A stretch of 64,000 nt of DNA from Limnohabitans sp. DM1 (GCF_001269385.1 NZ_CXOO01000022.1:1-64000), one strand, 5' to 3'; positions 7,914 through 18,040 are shown, numbered from the stretch's first letter. Numbers and translations are program-made. The notes: a model not told the origin generated them from the sequence alone.

Positions 7914-8975
7914 CTACTTGGCCGCAACTTTGGCAGCGGCCAAAGCGGGTTTGAGCAATTCAGGAAAGTCTTTGGCCATGGGCGCGCCATTCAAAGGCTT
8001 GTAAGCACCCTGGTGGCAAGTGGCGCAGTTGAGCTTGGCCACATCACCCAGAGGACCCTTGCGGTGCGCCGGAAAGACTTCGGTCAAGGACTCCATATAG
8101 GTCAAGTTCAGGTCACGCGCCATGCGGATGCCGTGCCAGGCGGTCACACGCTGAGGCGGGCTGTTTTCCCAGTTCTGGAAGGACTGCGTGTTGTGGCAAT
8201 AAGTGCAGTTCACACCCAGCGAGGTGGACATGTGCGTCATCAGCCCATAGGTCCATTCGGCTTGCTTGATCGACTGGCGGTTGCCCGAGGGCAGCGCGGT
8301 GGGGCCGTTCACGCGGATGTTCTGCTTGTCCAGCAGGAACGGGGTGAAGGGATCGTTGGGCAAAGAGGACAAATTGACCACGGGTGAAGGGGTGTTTTGT
8401 CCAGCCTTGTCACCGATGAAGTTCGAGCCTTGTGGCTGAGGATCGGACTTGAACCAGATCGCGCTGGGCACGGGCTCGCCACGGTGGCAGGTGTAGCAGG
8501 TCACACCGGTCTGCGCGACGTGGGGCTGCCAGTCGGCGTTGATGTGTTGCGTCATCTCGACCATGCGCCGCGCCACCACCTTGGTGTATTTGCTGTCGTC
8601 TTCAAAATTGGGCAAGGCGTGGCAATACGCACAGCCTTCGTTGGGCGCCACCCAGCTGGTCATGGAGACCATCAGGCGGTTGAAATCGCCCACGCTCAGG
8701 TCACCCAGGACCTTGACGTTCTTGTAGACCTTGGAGGCCTTGGGGCCGTCAGACCCAGCCGAAGGAATGGCCACAGGCGGCTGGTTTTTTTCGGTTTTGA
8801 CTTCGAGCAGACGGGCGTTGTAGACCTGCGCCATGCCGGTGCCCCGGTAGCCGCTTTGCACCGTTTCGGGAATCGGGCGTTCGCAACCGGCCAGCACAAG
8901 GCCGACCAGTGCCAGGCCCAGGCCTTTGGCCATGCGGCTCATCCAACTGGGGTGGTGGGTGGTGTTCGGGTTCAT
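7914..8975 (-). CDS. pufC: Photosynthetic reaction centre tetrahaem cytochrome subunit
   Basis: A 353-residue cytochrome that re-reduces the photo-oxidised special pair from the periplasmic side. Four haem-binding motifs are visible in order: CAYCH, CYTCH, CTYCH and CATCH. The N-terminus has a hydrophobic signal ending in the lipobox LVLAGC, so it is probably a lipoprotein anchored at the periplasmic face. The start codon overlaps the pufM stop as ATGA. Presence of PufC places the reaction centre in the type with a bound tetrahaem subunit, as in Rubrivivax and unlike Rhodobacter. Confidence 0.95.
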   Translation of the reverse strand: MNPNTTHHPSWMSRMAKGLGLALVGLVLAGCERPIPETVQSGYRGTGMAQVYNARLLEVKTEKNQPPVAIPSAGSDGPKASKVYKNVKVLGDLSVGDFNRLMVSMTSWVAPNEGCAYCHALPNFEDDSKYTKVVARRMVEMTQHINADWQPHVAQTGVTCYTCHRGEPVPSAIWFKSDPQPQGSNFIGDKAGQNTPSPVVNLSSLPNDPFTPFLLDKQNIRVNGPTALPSGNRQSIKQAEWTYGLMTHMSTSLGVNCTYCHNTQSFQNWENSPPQRVTAWHGIRMARDLNLTYMESLTEVFPAHRKGPLGDVAKLNCATCHQGAYKPLNGAPMAKDFPELLKPALAAAKVAAK

Positions 8976-9949
8976 GGCTTGACTCCTGTGCTCAGCGCGG
9001 GGTCAGCCATCGCTGGAAAAATTTCGGGGTACGGTGGTGCCACGCCATGCTTGATGGCCCAGAGGTACCAGTTGTCCACCACGGTGCCGGTCAGCAAGAT
9101 GCCGATGCCGCCCGTGATGGGGCACAGGACGGCGAACCACCAGGCCCAGCGGTGAATCGATTCCATGGTGGCGTTGAAGCCCATGGTCCAGCGCCAGAAC
9201 AAGGCCGCACGCTCAGAGGCCGTGCCCCGGTCGGTGATCTGCTCGATCTCGCGCTCGCCACCAAAGCGGGTCACCGCCAAAATCGTCGCGCCGTGCATGG
9301 CAAACAGCAGGGCCGAGCCATAGAGGAACACGATGGACAGCGCGTGGAAGGGGTTGTAGAACAGGTTGCCGTAGCGCAGCGAGAAAGCCGCCGTCCAGTC
9401 CAGGTGGGAGAAGATGCCGTAGGGCACAGCCTCACCCCAAGAACCCATCAGGATGGGGCGGAACAAGCCCAGCACCAGGAACAACCAGATGGCCGCTGCA
9501 AAGGCCCAAGCGATGTGTGTGCCCATGCCCAACTCGACCGCGCGGCGGTAAGTGCGGGCCCACCAGAACATGATCGATGCGGTGAGGAACAAACCCACGA
9601 TGAGGAACCAGCCGCCTTGGTTGAGCGGGGGCATGCTCAGGCCGTAGCTCGGTGGTGGCGGCTCCAGCGACAGCCAGAACAACTGGCGCACGAACTGGAT
9701 CGGGTCGTAGTTGACCGAGGCCAGCATGTTCATGCCAATCAGGGTGAAGGCGATCAAGCCAAACACGAGCGAAGCCAGACCCAGGCCACCGAGGTAGATG
9801 GGACCGAGCTGGGCGTTGCCCAGTTTGCCGATCCAGTAGTTGATCAGGGGTTGTCCGGTGCGCGGGCTGTTGCCGTGTCCAAGCTCCACCCCGTGGTGGA
9901 CTGGACCCACGGCTTGCACCGTGGTGAACAGGTTTTGATAGTCGGCCAT
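8972..9949 (-). CDS. pufM: Reaction centre M subunit
   Basis: A 325-residue type-II reaction centre M protein with five membrane helices. Key ligands are visible: [29 protein letters not shown] contains the accessory and special-pair bacteriochlorophyll histidines, [11 protein letters not shown] and SIHRWAWW contain iron-ligand histidines. It pairs with PufL to bind the pigments and quinones. A GAGGAG site precedes the ATG. It lies 47 bases after pufL and overlaps pufC. Confidence 0.97.
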   Translation of the reverse strand: MADYQNLFTTVQAVGPVHHGVELGHGNSPRTGQPLINYWIGKLGNAQLGPIYLGGLGLASLVFGLIAFTLIGMNMLASVNYDPIQFVRQLFWLSLEPPPPSYGLSMPPLNQGGWFLIVGLFLTASIMFWWARTYRRAVELGMGTHIAWAFAAAIWLFLVLGLFRPILMGSWGEAVPYGIFSHLDWTAAFSLRYGNLFYNPFHALSIVFLYGSALLFAMHGATILAVTRFGGEREIEQITDRGTASERAALFWRWTMGFNATMESIHRWAWWFAVLCPITGGIGILLTGTVVDNWYLWAIKHGVAPPYPEIFPAMADPALSTGVKP

Positions 9950-9996
9950 TTGCGGTACTCCTCAATTCTTGGGGTTCGGGCTGTGTGCAGTCCGAA

Positions 9997-10833
9997 TCAG
10001 ACCGGCCACTGGGACCAGATCGGCATGTTCAGCCACCAGCTCCACCACTCGGGCCAGCCACGGCTCCAGAAGGGGCCGCTGAGCACAATGCACAGGGCGC
10101 TGAACAGCACTGCAGCGAGCGCCAGGAACAGACCCAGGCGGTGGATGCCCAAGGTGCCGATCGAGTAGCCGATGATGTCGCGAAAGAACGTGTCTTCGTG
10201 TTCGGGTGTCTTGACCACGGTGCCCGGTGCAGGGTTGGTGGACGACAAAATCAGACCGCCGTGCAGCGACAAGGCAAACACACTGGCGAAGAAGAAACTC
10301 ACGGCGATCATGTGCGCCGGGTTGTAGTGAAAGTGCAGGTACTGGTAGCCCACGTTGGACACCCAGTCCAGGTGGCTGTAAATGCCGTACGGAAAGCCGT
10401 GGCCCCAGGCGCCCATGAGCACCGGACGCACGACCACCAAAGTGACATAGGCCGAAATGGCTACACCGAAGGCCACAGGCACATGAAAGCCCATGCCCAG
10501 CTTGCGGCAAATTTCGACCTCGCGCATCATCCATGAGCCGAAGGCGCCGATGGCACACACGGTGATGAGCTGCCACAGGCCGCCTTCCATCAAGGGCGCA
10601 AAGCGCAGGCCATACGACAGATCAGGCGGTGCGATGCTGATCTGCCAGAGGTTCCAGGTAGGCCCTTGTGAGGCGCCCCACAAAATGAGGGCTGTACCCA
10701 GGAACGAAAAGAACAAGGTTGTCACGCCGAAGAAGCCGACGTAAAACGGCCCGACCCAAAAGTCGAACAAGTCACCACCCAGCAGGGTACCACCGCGAAC
10801 ACGGTACTTTTTCTCAAAACTCAGCATGGCCAT
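9997..10833 (-). CDS. pufL: Reaction centre L subunit
   Basis: A 278-residue reaction centre L protein. It starts [36 protein letters not shown], and carries [24 protein letters not shown] with the bacteriochlorophyll histidines, plus LSLHGGLIL and LGIHRLG with the iron-ligand histidines. Family length is normal. AGGAGG lies a few bases before the ATG. It is separated from pufA by a strong hairpin that probably sets the LH1 to reaction centre ratio. Confidence 0.97.
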   Translation of the reverse strand: MAMLSFEKKYRVRGGTLLGGDLFDFWVGPFYVGFFGVTTLFFSFLGTALILWGASQGPTWNLWQISIAPPDLSYGLRFAPLMEGGLWQLITVCAIGAFGSWMMREVEICRKLGMGFHVPVAFGVAISAYVTLVVVRPVLMGAWGHGFPYGIYSHLDWVSNVGYQYLHFHYNPAHMIAVSFFFASVFALSLHGGLILSSTNPAPGTVVKTPEHEDTFFRDIIGYSIGTLGIHRLGLFLALAAVLFSALCIVLSGPFWSRGWPEWWSWWLNMPIWSQWPV

Positions 10834-10866
10834 GGTAGGGTCCTCCTGCTTCAGTGGATCAACAGA

Positions 10867-10896
10867 TGCCGCATTGACACGAAGTCAATTGCGGCA
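10867..10896 (-). promoter_or_regulatory. pufA-pufL intercistronic hairpin
   Basis: TGCCGCATTGAC pairs with GTCAATTGCGGCA, leaving one bulged T and a five-base loop. No T-tract follows, so it is not a simple terminator. In Rhodobacter a hairpin at the same place slows 3'-to-5' decay of the pufBA segment, raising LH1 over reaction centre subunits. The same role is inferred here from position and structure. Confidence 0.75.
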
Positions 10897-10916
10897 ACTG
10901 AACGACAAGTCCTGGA

Positions 10917-11126
10917 TCAGGACTTGGGCGCGGGGAGCGATGCCACCGCAGTCGGCAGCGGCGAGTTTTGCGCCGATGCAGCGACTGGCTTTTTCGCGCC
11001 GTCGAGCCAGTTGAATTTGTTGGTGCTGAGCAAGATGAGGTGAATCATCGCGGCCAGGCCAAACAAGAAAATGCCCTGCAGTACCATGGCACGCAAAGGG
11101 TCGTAAAGTCGCCAAATTCTCCACAT
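10917..11126 (-). CDS. pufA: LH1 light-harvesting alpha subunit
   Basis: A 69-residue LH1 alpha polypeptide: [43 protein letters not shown] is the classic LH1 alpha pattern, with the bacteriochlorophyll-ligating His in [11 protein letters not shown] and the W-L-D boundary. A Pro/Ala-rich tail of about 25 residues follows. AGGAG lies eight bases before the ATG. Unusually it is separated from pufB by another gene (11137-11361), rather than following pufB directly. Confidence 0.95.
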   Translation of the reverse strand: MWRIWRLYDPLRAMVLQGIFLFGLAAMIHLILLSTNKFNWLDGAKKPVAASAQNSPLPTAVASLPAPKS

Positions 11127-11136
11127 GGTGAATCTC

Positions 11137-11361
11137 CTAAATGATGTGGGACATGAAGGTGTACACAGCAGCTTTCACACCCTGACTCATGCTCTTGGCA
11201 TCTTCTGCACCAGGCAGCAGATCCCGCCAGTGAACGCCGACCAGTTTGGCCAGTACGACGACCACAAACAGGCATCCGAATCCGATGAGGAAAATGGACC
11301 AGTAAGCGGGAGACTCATCCGCACGCGAATGGGCCTCGTTGAGGTGGGTTGTGTTGGGCAT
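11137..11361 (-). CDS. 74-residue single-span membrane protein between pufB and pufA (orf74)
   Basis: A complete small gene inserted between the LH1 beta and alpha genes, with GGAG eight bases before its ATG and a stop ten bases before pufA. The product has a polar N-terminus of about 17 residues, one membrane helix ([26 protein letters not shown]), then a W-R-x-L-L-P-G boundary and a C-terminal amphipathic stretch ending [13 protein letters not shown]. It lacks the LH alpha and beta signatures. It faintly resembles PufQ in plan (aromatic entry, one span, alanine-rich tail), but PufQ normally precedes pufB. It could be a PufQ-like factor or an extra RC-LH1 ring subunit comparable in size to PufX. 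Expression is near certain from context; identity is open. Confidence 0.75.
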   Translation of the reverse strand: MPNTTHLNEAHSRADESPAYWSIFLIGFGCLFVVVVLAKLVGVHWRDLLPGAEDAKSMSQGVKAAVYTFMSHII

Positions 11362-11405
11362 GACCGTGACTCCGTCAATCTATGGTTGAAAAATCAGGCT
11401 CTGAA

Positions 11406-11549
11406 TCAGAACCAGGGACGCCACGCCCAGACCAGGATGTGTGCCAGCACAGCAACTGCTGTGAAGCCCACGGTGCCCTGCATCCAGTAGTGGTGGAACT
11501 CCTGGGCTTCCTCATCGGTGAGTCCGGAAATTGATGTCTTGGTGGACAT
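11406..11549 (-). CDS. pufB: LH1 light-harvesting beta subunit
   Basis: A 47-residue LH1 beta polypeptide reading [20 protein letters not shown], then a membrane helix with the bacteriochlorophyll-ligating His in [13 protein letters not shown], ending RPWF. These are the textbook LH1 beta blocks. AAGGAG lies six bases upstream of the ATG. It is the first puf gene, 140 bases after bchZ; that spacer shows no TGT-N12-ACA palindrome, so puf is at least partly served by read-through from the bchC promoter. Confidence 0.96.
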   Translation of the reverse strand: MSTKTSISGLTDEEAQEFHHYWMQGTVGFTAVAVLAHILVWAWRPWF

Positions 11550-11689
11550 GTTTTGCTCCTTTTAAAGAGGCCTTGCGACCCGGGTTGCGCACAGCCCGCG
11601 CAGATGGGCATCCGCAGCCAAAGGCCACGACATCGGATAAGCCGTGCCGCATGTGGCGGCACCGGCTGGTGTGTTGTTGGGGGTGTGGC

Positions 11690-13216
11690 TCATGCCGCGA
11701 TCCCCAGACCCAGTTCGCGGCTGGCCGCGTTCACATGGGCTTCGGTCACCTCGCTGTGGCCTTGGGCCTGCGAGAGTTGTTCGGCCTGATCGCGCAAGCG
11801 CTTGGCCGCTGAAATCTGCACCAGCACCGGCTGGCTTTGCACCACATCGCGCAGGCGCTGCTGAGCCTGGTCTTGCCAGCTGGCATTGGGGGCGACCACG
11901 CCACGCGCTTGCGTGGCTTCGACTTTGTCCATCTCGGTGCCCAGCGGCAGGATGTGGAACAGCGCATCAAACAGCGCGTTGCAAACCTCCTGGATCACAT
12001 AGCTCGCACCGCTGTAGCCCATGAAGGGGGTGCCCGTGTGGCGGCGGATGATGGCGCCGGGAAAGGACGCGGGAATGAAGGCCGCACGCATGGGGCTCCC
12101 GCCCGAGATCTCGCTCAGGTACATGCGCTCGTTGTAGCTGCCGAACATGATGAGTGGCGTTTGCGTTTTGACCAGCTCGCGCACAGCGGCGTTGTCGGTC
12201 TTGTTGCCTGCGGTGCGTGAGACGCTGAAGCGGCAGGGCAAGCCCATCTCGTTTTCGAGGAAGTTTTTAAGGCCCCGCGAATAGGTCTCGCCCGCCACCA
12301 CCGCAAAACTGGCGGTGGCAAAAAAGTCTTGCGTGACCGAGCGCCACAGGTCCCACATGGGCTTGAGCGTTGTGTGCTTTTCGCGCTCGATGAAAGGCTC
12401 GGGGTCCAGGTGCAGCAACTCACCCAATTTGCGCAAGAAGTTGGTGGTGCTGTGCAGGCCAATCGGCGCTTGCAAATAAGGGCGCTCCAACGCCTCGCAC
12501 AGCATGCGGCCGAATTCGCGGTACATGCAAATGTTCACATCGGCTTCGACCAGGCGCGACACATCGGCCAAGTGGCTGGTCAACGGGAAGACCATGTTGA
12601 CGTCAGCACCAATGCCTTGCACCAGTCGGCGAATTTCGGCCAGGTCGCTCGGACTGTTGAAGGTGCCGTAGCAGGGACCAATGATGTTGACGCGGGGCTT
12701 TTCGCCCACAGGACGGTCTTCAAAAGGCTTGCGTGCAGGCACTTTGCGCAGACCGTATTCGCTCCACAGCCAGTACATGGCGCGGTTGGCGCATTGCCAC
12801 TGGTCTTCGTCGATGGTGCGCGGCAAAAAGCGTGCGATGTTGGTGCCTTCGGGCGTGACACCGCCGCCGATCATCTCGGCGATCGAGCCCGTCACCACCA
12901 CAGCGGGCAGTTCGGGGTCGAGTGTGGCGTGGGCGCGTTTCATGGCACCTTCGGTGCCTTCGCGGCCGAGCTGCTCTTCGGCCAGACCCGTCACTACAAT
13001 CGGCAACTCGTGGGGCGGCAAAGCGTCGGTGTAATGCAGCACCGAGGTCACGGGCAGGTTTTCACAGCCCACCGGGCCGTCGATCACCACCTGCAAACCT
13101 TTGATGGCGGTGAACACATACACCGCGCCCCAGTAACCGCCTGCGCGGTCGTGGTCGAGGATGAGTGGCGACTTGGGCTTGGCCACGGTGCTGGGGGGTG
13201 GAGACACTTGGTTCAT
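11690..13216 (-). CDS. bchZ: Chlorophyllide a reductase subunit Z
   Basis: A 508-residue nitrogenase-like catalytic subunit of chlorophyllide a oxidoreductase, which with BchY forms the heterotetramer that reduces ring B of chlorophyllide a to give the bacteriochlorin. The N-terminal block [42 protein letters not shown] carries a conserved Cys for the metal cluster. The C-terminus has the short helical PCP-red-type domain common to BchZ and BchB (about residues 435-508). The ATG at 13216 overlaps the bchY stop as ATGA. Confidence 0.96.
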   Translation of the reverse strand: MNQVSPPPSTVAKPKSPLILDHDRAGGYWGAVYVFTAIKGLQVVIDGPVGCENLPVTSVLHYTDALPPHELPIVVTGLAEEQLGREGTEGAMKRAHATLDPELPAVVVTGSIAEMIGGGVTPEGTNIARFLPRTIDEDQWQCANRAMYWLWSEYGLRKVPARKPFEDRPVGEKPRVNIIGPCYGTFNSPSDLAEIRRLVQGIGADVNMVFPLTSHLADVSRLVEADVNICMYREFGRMLCEALERPYLQAPIGLHSTTNFLRKLGELLHLDPEPFIEREKHTTLKPMWDLWRSVTQDFFATASFAVVAGETYSRGLKNFLENEMGLPCRFSVSRTAGNKTDNAAVRELVKTQTPLIMFGSYNERMYLSEISGGSPMRAAFIPASFPGAIIRRHTGTPFMGYSGASYVIQEVCNALFDALFHILPLGTEMDKVEATQARGVVAPNASWQDQAQQRLRDVVQSQPVLVQISAAKRLRDQAEQLSQAQGHSEVTEAHVNAASRELGLGIAA

Positions 13217-14766
13217 GAACCCATCTCCTCAGCTTTGCGCTTTTTCAACAACTTTTCGATCTGGCGGCGGGTTTCGGCCTTGAACTCGGGCCGGTCTTTG
13301 GGTACCGACTCCCACACGCCTGCGGCGTGGCCTGCACCCACATCGCCAAAGAAATCCTTCATGGCGTCAAAGCGGGCCTGGTTGCCCATGGCCGCCTGGA
13401 CCACCTGCACCAGCGATCCGGCACCTGCCACCCCCATCAGGGGACGTGCCGAAATCAGATTGGTGAAATACAGTGCAGGCACGCTGTTTTGCTTGGCGAT
13501 CTGAACTACCGGGGTGGTGCCGATGGTCAGCTGCGGCCGGTACTCGTACATGGCGTTGAGGTCTTGCTCGAGTGAGGCGCGCATTTGCACCTGCACGCCC
13601 TTGGCTTGCAGCCAGGCGATGTCTTGTGCATTCCATTCGGTGGCTGGACAAGCCGAGCCCACATAGCGCAGATCGGCACCACACTCGACCAGCAAACGGC
13701 CCACCAACAACTCGGAGCCCTCGTAACCACTCAGGGTGATGCGGCCAGAGATGGGCTTTTGCATCAAGAGCCCGCGCATTTGCGCCAGCGACTGGTTGCG
13801 CGCCACATCGATTTGCGCCTGCGCAATGCCGGCCGCTTGGCCGATGTTTTGCAACCAGTCTTGTGTGCCTTCCAGGCCCACCGGAGCCGAGCCCACCACA
13901 GGGCGACCTGCGGCTTTGAATTCGCGCACGCTGGCGGTGTAAAACGGGTGGATGGCAGCAGCCACCGAGCAGTCGAGCGCAGCGTACAACTCGCGCCACT
14001 CGCGGGTGGGCACCACCGGGCCAGCGGCCAGGCCCATGGGGGCGAGCATTTGGCCGATGATGACCGGGTCGGCCGGGAACATCTCACCCAGCAGAGCCAC
14101 CGTGGGCTTGTCACCACGACCGGCGCGGGGCGCGGCCACCGGACCGCTGATGATTTCTTCGCGGGCGTATTTCAACATCGCCCCGGCCAACACGTCTTTG
14201 GCTTCGGCATGCGTGGGCACACCAAAACCAGGCACGTCGATGCCGATGATGCGCACGCCGTTGATCTCTTTGGGCAGCAGCTGTAGCGGCACACCACTGG
14301 CGGTCGGCACACACAGGTTGATGATGATGACGGTGTCGACCTGACTTGGGTCAGCCTCGGCGTGTACCGCTTCGCGGATATCTTCAAACAACTTGCCTGT
14401 GACCAGCGACTCGGAGTTGAAGGGCACGTAGCCTACGCTGCGGCGTGCGCCGTAAAAATGCGATGTAAAAGTGAGGCCGTACACGCAGCAGGCCGAGCCC
14501 GACAGGATGGTGGCGGTACGCTTCATGCGCAAGCCCACGCGCAGCGAGCCAAAGGCCGGGCACATGCTTTGCGGCTGGTCGTGTGGGCCGGCATCTGGTT
14601 GGCGCGGGTAATCGCGTGCGTATTGGTCCAGCACCTCGGACTTGCCCGCTTCTTTGGCAGCGGCCACCATGGCGTCGGTGCCGGCGTGGCAACCCATGCC
14701 GTCGCCTTGCAGCCCTGCAGGGTTGGGGGCATCGGTGCTGGGGTGAATCGGGATGGTGCGTGACAT
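13213..14766 (-). CDS. bchY: Chlorophyllide a reductase subunit Y
   Basis: A 517-residue nitrogenase-like subunit that partners BchZ. Conserved cysteines are seen in [43 protein letters not shown] and [18 protein letters not shown], consistent with Fe-S cluster ligation. The start at 14766 ([16 protein letters not shown]) gives the family length; the frame is open upstream but those codons lie in the end of bchX and show no homology. It is 32 bases after bchX. Confidence 0.95.
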   Translation of the reverse strand: MSRTIPIHPSTDAPNPAGLQGDGMGCHAGTDAMVAAAKEAGKSEVLDQYARDYPRQPDAGPHDQPQSMCPAFGSLRVGLRMKRTATILSGSACCVYGLTFTSHFYGARRSVGYVPFNSESLVTGKLFEDIREAVHAEADPSQVDTVIIINLCVPTASGVPLQLLPKEINGVRIIGIDVPGFGVPTHAEAKDVLAGAMLKYAREEIISGPVAAPRAGRGDKPTVALLGEMFPADPVIIGQMLAPMGLAAGPVVPTREWRELYAALDCSVAAAIHPFYTASVREFKAAGRPVVGSAPVGLEGTQDWLQNIGQAAGIAQAQIDVARNQSLAQMRGLLMQKPISGRITLSGYEGSELLVGRLLVECGADLRYVGSACPATEWNAQDIAWLQAKGVQVQMRASLEQDLNAMYEYRPQLTIGTTPVVQIAKQNSVPALYFTNLISARPLMGVAGAGSLVQVVQAAMGNQARFDAMKDFFGDVGAGHAAGVWESVPKDRPEFKAETRRQIEKLLKKRKAEEMGS

Positions 14767-14798
14767 GGCCTGTTCCAGTGGGTGTTGTCTGCAGCGGT

Positions 14799-15806
14799 TC
14801 AGGCCGCGTCGTAGACGACTTCCAGCGAGGGCTTGATGTCTTCGTGCTTGCCGACCATGTCGAACACGGTGGCAGGCTCCAGCACCACATTGCGGCCGAC
14901 CACGTCGGCGCTGAACAGGCCCAGCAACTGGTCCTGGGTCTGGGGCTTCGGACGCATGGGCGGGGCTTCGGCAACGTTCTTGGCCAACTCGGCAAACAGC
15001 GGGCCCCACTCGCCGTCAGGTCGGCCGATGATTTCGTAGCTGGCGCTCTTGCGGCGGATGTCTTCGTTGGCCGGAATGGCCGCCAGCACCGGGATGCCCG
15101 CATTGGCCGCAAAGGTCTGGGCTTCGCCCGTGCCGTCGTCTTTGTTGATGACCATGCCGGCCACGCCCACGTTGCCGCCGAGCTTGCGGAAATACTCCAC
15201 CGCACTGCACACGTTGTTGGCGACATACAGCGACTGCAAGTCGTTGCTGGCCACCACGATGACTTTTTGGCACATGTCGCGGGCAATGGGCAGACCAAAG
15301 CCGCCGCAGACTACGTCGCCCAAAAAGTCGAGCAAGACGTAGTCAAAACCCCAATCGTGGAAACCGAGCTTTTCGAGCGTTTCAAAGCCGTGGATGATGC
15401 CGCGCCCGCCGCAGCCGCGACCGACTTCGGGGCCGCCCAATTCCATGGCGAACACGCCATCGCGCTTGAAGCACACGTCGCCAATGCTCACGGCCTGGCC
15501 GGAGAGTTTGAGGCGCGATGAGGTCTCGATGATGGTAGGGCAAGCCTTGCCGCCGAACAGCAAACTGGTGGTGTCGCTCTTGGGGTCGCAGCCGATCAAC
15601 AGCACTTTTTTGCCCTGCTGCGCCATCATGTAAGACAGGTTGGCCAGCGTGAAGCTTTTGCCAATGCCGCCCTTGCCATAGATGGCAATGATTTGTGTCT
15701 CTTTGGTCACCTCGGAGGTGCTCACGGCGTCGGGCTCAACGTCGGCCTCGCGGCGCAGCACTTCAACAAATTTGATGGGCTGTGTGGTGGTGGTATCTGT
15801 GTTCAT
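14799..15806 (-). CDS. bchX: Chlorophyllide a reductase iron protein X
   Basis: A 335-residue NifH-like ATPase that passes electrons to BchYZ. The P-loop is IYGKGGIGKSFTLANLSYMM, switch regions read GCDPKSDTTSLLFGG and LLDFLGDVVCGGFGLPI, and the two cluster-binding cysteines appear in GGRG-flanked and VVCGGF contexts. About 40 residues precede the P-loop, normal for BchX. The ATG at 15806 overlaps the bchC stop as ATGA. Confidence 0.96.
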   Translation of the reverse strand: MNTDTTTTQPIKFVEVLRREADVEPDAVSTSEVTKETQIIAIYGKGGIGKSFTLANLSYMMAQQGKKVLLIGCDPKSDTTSLLFGGKACPTIIETSSRLKLSGQAVSIGDVCFKRDGVFAMELGGPEVGRGCGGRGIIHGFETLEKLGFHDWGFDYVLLDFLGDVVCGGFGLPIARDMCQKVIVVASNDLQSLYVANNVCSAVEYFRKLGGNVGVAGMVINKDDGTGEAQTFAANAGIPVLAAIPANEDIRRKSASYEIIGRPDGEWGPLFAELAKNVAEAPPMRPKPQTQDQLLGLFSADVVGRNVVLEPATVFDMVGKHEDIKPSLEVVYDAA

Positions 15807-16756
15807 GCTGTGGCACTCCAATCAAGGATCATCTTGAGACAGCTCGCATCTCCGAAGGCTGTCTCGTAGGCAGAACCAGCTTGCGTCGATGGCTGGGTGT
15901 GGGTGATCAATCCGTCGAGCGACAAGCGGCCGGTGTGCACCAGCTCGTTGACGGCCAACAGGTCCGGGCGCTTCCACTCGGCGGCAATGCGCATGCGCGC
16001 TTCGCGCATGAAGGCCGGGGCGTAGGCAAAAGAGAGGTCTTGTTTGTAGAAACCGGCCAGCACCAGCTCGCCACCGGGTCGCAGGCGCTGGATCAGGCCG
16101 TTGAGCAGGCTGCCGTCGCCGCTCACGTCGTAAATGGTGCGGTAGTCGCGGCGCGGGTCGTCTTGCGGCTGCAACACGGTGTAACCCTCGGCCCCGGCAG
16201 AGCGCTCGGCCTGGGTTTCCCACACCGTGGGTGCTGGCAGGCCAGCAGCGACTGTCAGGCGGGCCAGCAGGCGTCCCATGACGCCGTGGCCTACGATGAG
16301 TTCTGGGGCTTCAAAGGGGTCTTGCTGACCACCGCCCGACACCGCGTGGTAAGCGGTGGCGGCCAGCGCCAGCAGCACCGATTGCGCGCCCAGGTGTTCG
16401 GCCACGGGCACCACTTTTTGCGCGGTCACCACCAGGCGCGAAGCCGCACCACCAAACAGGCTTTTGACGCCGGTGAAGCAATTGGCCCCTGGCACAAACA
16501 CGCGCTGACCGGCTTGCACGCCGGTGTCCGAGGCTGCGCGGAGCACGCGGCCCACCGTCTCGTAACCGGGCACCAGCGGGTAGCCCATGCCCGGGAAGGG
16601 GGGCATGCTGCCGTCCCAGAGCATGCGCTCGGTGCCGGTGCTGATGCCGCTGAACTCCACGGCCACATCCAGCTGACCGGCTTGCAGCTCGGGCAAGTCC
16701 AGGGCCTGCAAGGACAGGTGCCTGGGGCTGTTGAAAACGACGGCTTGGGATTTCAT
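15803..16756 (-). CDS. bchC: 3-hydroxyethyl bacteriochlorophyllide a dehydrogenase
   Basis: A 317-residue member of the medium-chain dehydrogenase family that oxidises the C3 hydroxyethyl group to acetyl, a late step of bacteriochlorophyll a synthesis. The N-terminal half shows SGISTGTERMLWDGSMPPFPGMGYPLVPGYETVGRV, and the nucleotide fold reads ELIVGHGVMGRLLARLTVAAG. The ATG at 16756 is chosen because the extension upstream crosses a promoter with an operator at 16786-16803. It starts the bchCXYZ-puf segment and probably has its own promoter. Confidence 0.93.
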   Translation of the reverse strand: MKSQAVVFNSPRHLSLQALDLPELQAGQLDVAVEFSGISTGTERMLWDGSMPPFPGMGYPLVPGYETVGRVLRAASDTGVQAGQRVFVPGANCFTGVKSLFGGAASRLVVTAQKVVPVAEHLGAQSVLLALAATAYHAVSGGGQQDPFEAPELIVGHGVMGRLLARLTVAAGLPAPTVWETQAERSAGAEGYTVLQPQDDPRRDYRTIYDVSGDGSLLNGLIQRLRPGGELVLAGFYKQDLSFAYAPAFMREARMRIAAEWKRPDLLAVNELVHTGRLSLDGLITHTQPSTQAGSAYETAFGDASCLKMILDWSATA

Positions 16757-16785
16757 GCTCGTATTCTTTGCCTTACATCGGCATA

Positions 16786-16803
16786 TGTCAAAGTTAATTG
16801 ACA
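16786..16803. promoter_or_regulatory. PpsR/CrtJ-type operator before bchC
   Basis: TGTCAAAGTTAATTGACA is a TGT-N12-ACA palindrome, the binding pattern of PpsR/CrtJ, the aerobic/light repressor of photosynthesis genes. Read on the minus strand it includes TTGACA, followed 17 bases later by AAGAAT, a plausible -35/-10 pair for bchC. It overlaps the last codons and stop of crtF (16794). A second, imperfect copy (TGT-N12-ACG) lies about eight bases closer to bchC, as in paired CrtJ sites. Confidence 0.8.
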
Positions 16804-18008
16804 CTTTGACCTGAAACCGAGGGTAAACACTGAGATTTACGCCCCACAAGGATGCGTGCGTGGATGGGCATGGCGTTGGGCACCAGCTCCACATGGGTGA
16901 AACCGGCCTCTTGCATCATGGTTTGCAGCTCTTGAGGGGTGCGCAGACGCCCTGCCCCCATGGCCAAGAGGTAAAAGTGGAAATAGGCATCGACCGAAGC
17001 TTCGGGCTGCCCGGCTGCTTCGTCAGGTTGAGCCATGGGTTCGGCCAGCAGCAATGCCCCCCCCAAGGGCAAAGCCTCGAAGGCCTTTTGCAAAATGAGC
17101 TTGACCACTGCGTCCGGGTGGTCGTGTGCCACGCGCACCAAGGTGATCAAGTCAGCGCCTTGCGGCAAAGGGTCATCCAGAAAGCTGCCCGGGTGCAAGG
17201 TCACGCGCTGCGTCAAGCCCTTGGCCTGCAAGCCTTCACGGGCCAGCGCCAGCACAGGGGGCAGGTCGAACATCTTGAATTGCAGGTGGGGCTCGTACGC
17301 GGCCAGCTCGCTCACAAAACGGCCCTTGCCCGCCCCCACATCGAGCACACAGTGGTGTTCGTCAAAAAAGTAGGACGACAAAATCTCTTGCACCACAAAG
17401 CCTTGTGAGGCCGCCATGAGTTGCGAGTAGCGGGTGAACTTGTCCACCTGTTCTGCAGGCATGTGGACAGCGGGTTTTTCGTGGGCATAAGGCCAGTACT
17501 CGGCCATGCCGCCGCTCCAGGCGTTGTTCAAAAACTGTAAGGGGTCCTGCATGTCCTGGTAGAGCAGATGATTGTGCTCAATCATCTGGGCGATCCCCTC
17601 GTGCTGCGCCAGCGGCACGCCCAGCGGCCCCAGGCCAAAACGGCCTTGGCTGCGGTGCTCCAGCAGGCCCAGCGCCACCGCCGACAGCAGCAAGCGCTGC
17701 AAAACCGCTGGGGCCAGCCCGGTACGACGGGCCAGGTCTTCCAAATGCGCGGGGGCTTGATGCAAGGTCCGAAACAAGTCCAGACGCACGCAGCCGAGCA
17801 AAACCTGGCTGTGCACAAACCCGGCCATCAGATCAAACAGTTTGCGGGTTCGACGGCGCGTGAGCCAACGTGTCAGCGGGTTGCTGAGCGACCATCGGTA
17901 CAAGCCGGGATGGGCGTACCAGCGCTCCAGCTGGGCTTGCCACGCATCCTTGAAAGCGGTGAAAGCTGACTGGGCCTGCATGCTGGCCAAATCCAGGGGT
18001 TGGGACAT
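16794..18008 (-). CDS. crtF: Hydroxyneurosporene O-methyltransferase
   Basis: A 404-residue SAM-dependent methyltransferase that methylates the C-1 hydroxyl group in the spheroidene pathway. An N-terminal helical dimerisation part (residues 1-200) is followed by the SAM-binding motif CVLDVGAGKGRFVSELA, then FDLPPVLALAREG and LITLVRVAHDHPD with the probable catalytic His region, as in plant-type O-methyltransferases. The gene lies 32 bases after crtE and ends inside the bchC operator. Length is typical. Confidence 0.93.
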   Translation of the reverse strand: MSQPLDLASMQAQSAFTAFKDAWQAQLERWYAHPGLYRWSLSNPLTRWLTRRRTRKLFDLMAGFVHSQVLLGCVRLDLFRTLHQAPAHLEDLARRTGLAPAVLQRLLLSAVALGLLEHRSQGRFGLGPLGVPLAQHEGIAQMIEHNHLLYQDMQDPLQFLNNAWSGGMAEYWPYAHEKPAVHMPAEQVDKFTRYSQLMAASQGFVVQEILSSYFFDEHHCVLDVGAGKGRFVSELAAYEPHLQFKMFDLPPVLALAREGLQAKGLTQRVTLHPGSFLDDPLPQGADLITLVRVAHDHPDAVVKLILQKAFEALPLGGALLLAEPMAQPDEAAGQPEASVDAYFHFYLLAMGAGRLRTPQELQTMMQEAGFTHVELVPNAMPIHARILVGRKSQCLPSVSGQSVN

Positions 18009-18040
18009 AGTGCCTCCTTCGCGTCTTGTGCTGGCCGGGC

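Noticed and set aside
11550..11689. A PpsR-type operator or clear promoter before pufB
   Set aside because: No TGT-N12-ACA palindrome is present in the bchZ-pufB spacer.
12329..13504. A 391-codon plus-strand open frame opposite bchZ and bchY
   Set aside because: Shadow of the nitrogenase-like genes on the other strand, with no family motif or ribosome-binding site.
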